A DNA stretch of 18,374 nucleotides from Thalassiosira profunda (taxonomy: Eukaryota > Bacillariophyta > Thalassiosirophyceae > Thalassiosirales > Thalassiosiraceae). Under the pieces are notes generated by a model, which saw only the letters and a program-made list of their open reading frames with translations, did not search any database and was not told where the DNA came from. Location of the stretch: assembly GCA_036939355.1 (NCBI GenBank), contig JALLAP010000288.1, forward strand, positions 1 to 18,374, written 5' to 3'. Position 1 is the first letter of the stretch, and every line of letters begins with the position of its first letter. Shown piece by piece: positions 16,060 through 18,374 of the stretch. The translations under genes and the position numbers were made by a program.

Positions 16060-18374
16060 ATGGGCCTCTTCAAAGCGAAGAAGAAGGGTGCGGCCGGCGG
16101 CAGCGGCGGCGAGAGTGAAGGCCAGAAGAAGAAGCGGTTTCCCTTCCTGAAGCCTGCCAAGCAATCGCAACAACAGGCGACGCAACCCGCCACAATCGCC
16201 GGCAACGAGCCCACCGTCTCCGTGTCTCCCGCCCCGGACCAATTCCACTCCACTTTAAAGGCCCTCAAAGCCCACGTCCCTCCGGCGCAAACGCCGCAAT
16301 CGCGGGAGGGCGGCGACGACTCCTTGGGCGACGTTCCCCGCTCCATCTCCACGCCGAGCCGGGACGGCATTATGGAGGGTCTGCCGCCCTTGCCCGCCAC
16401 GCCCACCAATGACCACGTGGCGCGATCGGGGGGAGAGGACGACGACAGCCTCGGCTCGCCGTGCGGCGCGATGATCCAACACCAGCGGCAATTGAAACTG
16501 CAGCGGCGCGCCGGCGTCGAGTCGCAGTTGGACGGGGCGGAATTGCACGCCCTCTTGCAAAAACAACCGCCGTCCATGGCCTGCCTGCCGCACTACCTCG
16601 CCGCCCTCTCGCCCGAGGTGTCGCCCCATCCGTCGGGCGACGTGCCCTCCCGGGCCCTCCGCGCCCTTTTTGCGCTGACCGAGAATGCCGGCCGCAAGCA
16701 CGAGCGAATCGCCATGGTCGCGGGATCCAATGAAACGGGCGTTCCCTCCGCCGTCCCCGTATTGCTGGCGTTTCTGCAGCGGTGCCCCCGCGATTCGAGC
16801 GAGCAATACCTGACGCTGCTGGTGCTGAACAACCTCTCCATTCCCAAGGAGAACAAGCGTCGCGTTGCCGTGGAGTACGGCGGCGCGCGGACGTTGGGAC
16901 GATTGCTGTGCGCGGACCCGGGGTGCCATTTGTTGGTCATCGTGGTGGTGAATTTGACGTTTGGGGAGGGCGAGCTGGCGGGGGAGTTGGTGGCGGGTGG
17001 TGGTGATGGTGGTGCTGAAGAAGGAGATGATGCAGATGAGATCCAGCTTGTGGAAAGCCTGGGCTACGCGCTGTTGGTGAGTTGGCAATGGGGAAAGAAC
17101 GTTTGTCATACGCTCCATTCTTTACTTGCATAAGTACTGACCTCATCAATTGCAATTCCTCTGCAGCTGGCGTCATTGACGGCCGAGCAGCTCGCCACCC
17201 TCGGTCCCGTGCCCCTGACGTCGCCCGAGGGCACTCCGTACCCGCCCCGAGAGCTGCTGGCGTCGCTCTTCGCCCTCCTGGAGGAAAAGCTGGGCGTCGA
17301 CTACCGCCGTCCGGCCAACGACGCCACGCTGTCCGCGGCGAAGAATGGCGCGTCGCCCTTCCCGGAAACCGCGCGGTGGTGCCTCGGCGCGCTGAAGAAT
17401 CTGACCCGTCCCTCGAAGCTGTCGCCCGCGGGCGCGGCCGCGCGGGCTTTGCTCGACGCCGGCCTCCTGCCCATTGTGCTGGCGTATCTGGAGGACGACG
17501 GCGACGTGAACGATTGGGAGCCCAATTCCGCCCCGGACGCGGCTCTGTACGCGCTCGTGCACGTGGCGGGCGTTCCCGCGATGAGAGGGGCGCTGCGGGA
17601 CGAGCATCCGCGGTGCGTCGCGGTCCTGGCGGGGATCGTGGATCGCTGCCGCGCGACGACGAGCGAGGGAGGGCCGGACGACGAAGAGGAGGAGGGTTCG
17701 GGAGGACTGCAGTGCCTCAAGGCGGTGAGTTTCTTGTGGACGTGTGCCTCATTCCATCGACTTGCAAAAAGCATCTCATCTCACACGTGTTGCAATCTCT
17801 TGCAGCGAATGGCGCTGAGCTGCGTTCTCCTCGGCGACGAAACCAACGACACCGACGGCCCGCTCGCCCGGTACCAACACTCCGCAATCCTCGACGAGCG
17901 CGAGGTGCCCGCGCTCCTGGAGCTCCTGTCGAACTGCCTCCACGGCCGCGCCAAGGAGGGGAAGGGCGGCTACTCGGCCGCCTCGTTCTCGCTCAAGGGC
18001 GTCCTGCGCGTTTTGCGATGCCTGGTGTCGCTCCCGGAAAACGGAACGGTGCTCGCGTCGACGGTAAATGGTGGAGCCGGGCTGAACGCCCTCCTGCTCA
18101 AGGGCCTCGCGCGGTACGCGCTCCTCGATGAATACGACGCTGTCCTGGACGCGGAGGCCGCGGAACACATGGCAGTGTCTCTGTGCCAAATGTCGCTGCA
18201 CGGGATGGACGAGGCGGTGTTGGGATTCCCTTGTCCGCTGGGCAGCGAAATTTTCCTTCCTGCGTCGTTTGGTAACCGCGGCGAGTTCGAGACGAGGGAC
18301 GTGCTGACGAGGGTGCTGCGAAGCTATGTCGACAAGAGCGGGACCACCGGCAGGGGAGAGCGCGCTGCAAATCA
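16060..18374 (+). CDS. ARM-repeat-like protein, three exons visible, truncated at window edge
   Basis: Exons are 16060-17076, 17167-17724 and 17806 to the end (714 residues visible, no stop). Introns of 90 bp (GTGAGT..CTCTGCAG, with a ctgac site) and 81 bp (GTGAGT..CTTGCAG) are both phase 0. The start context is caaccATGG. The N-terminus M-G-L-F-K-A-K-K-K is basic with Gly2, so N-myristoylation and membrane attachment are conceivable. Residues 20-160 are low-complexity and Ser/Pro/Gln-rich. From about 195 the chain is helical with armadillo-like repeats: 'SRALRALFALTENAGRKHER' and 'YLTLLVLNNLSIPKENKRRV' followed by AVEYGGARTLGRLL. Exon 2 has further helices ('ARWCLGALKNLTRPSKLSPA') and an acidic loop. 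Armadillo proteins are scaffolds; no partner can be inferred here. Confidence 0.8.

Overview
The window looks like nuclear DNA of a eukaryotic alga, most likely a centric diatom of the Thalassiosira type. The evidence is: short GT-AG introns (61-203 bp) with GTGAGT-like donors and CTGAC branch-like sites; GC-rich coding sequence; two proteins whose signal peptide is followed at once by a Phe (the ASAFAP-type motif of secondary plastids); a Ser-Pro-Thr 'SPTKNPT' linker; an HSF-type regulator; and an ankyrin protein of a kind expanded in these algae. There are no bacterial operons, rRNAs or tRNAs. Species assignment is inference.

Layout. 273-989 (+) is a plastid-type precursor with a DUF4864-like domain, converging on an ankyrin-family protein at 1024-2481 (-). 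2876-3889 (+) is a DOT1-like SAM methyltransferase with a signal-peptide-like N-terminus. 4109-4897 (-) is a second plastid-type precursor of unknown function. It diverges from a three-exon type II membrane protein with apple/PAN-like Cys modules (5219-6449, +). 6818-7422 (-, possibly from 7621) is a small spliced protein with a dsRBD-like end. It is head-to-head with an HSF-type DNA-binding protein (8307-9068, +), and the shared upstream region holds a roughly 250-bp tandem duplication. 9069-12851 is gene-poor. It contains a 299-bp foldback (MITE-like) element with nested palindromes and a 7-bp flanking direct repeat, a heavily frameshifted pseudogene (about 10595-11610), short dispersed repeats and an 11-bp minisatellite. 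12852-14144 (+) is a three-exon secreted protein whose SPT linker grew by duplication of an intron-plus-exon unit. 14145-16059 has no convincing gene. 16060 to the right edge (+) is a three-exon ARM-repeat-like protein that runs out of the window.

The genes do not form a pathway; this is an ordinary mix of housekeeping-like and lineage-specific genes. The most unusual material is structural: the foldback element and its fragment at 54-113 beside gene 1, the duplicated bidirectional promoter region, the intron-exon duplication, and the decayed gene. I did not find a convincing new multi-gene system. Splice sites were placed by eye from reading-frame continuity and GT-AG consensus and have no transcript support.
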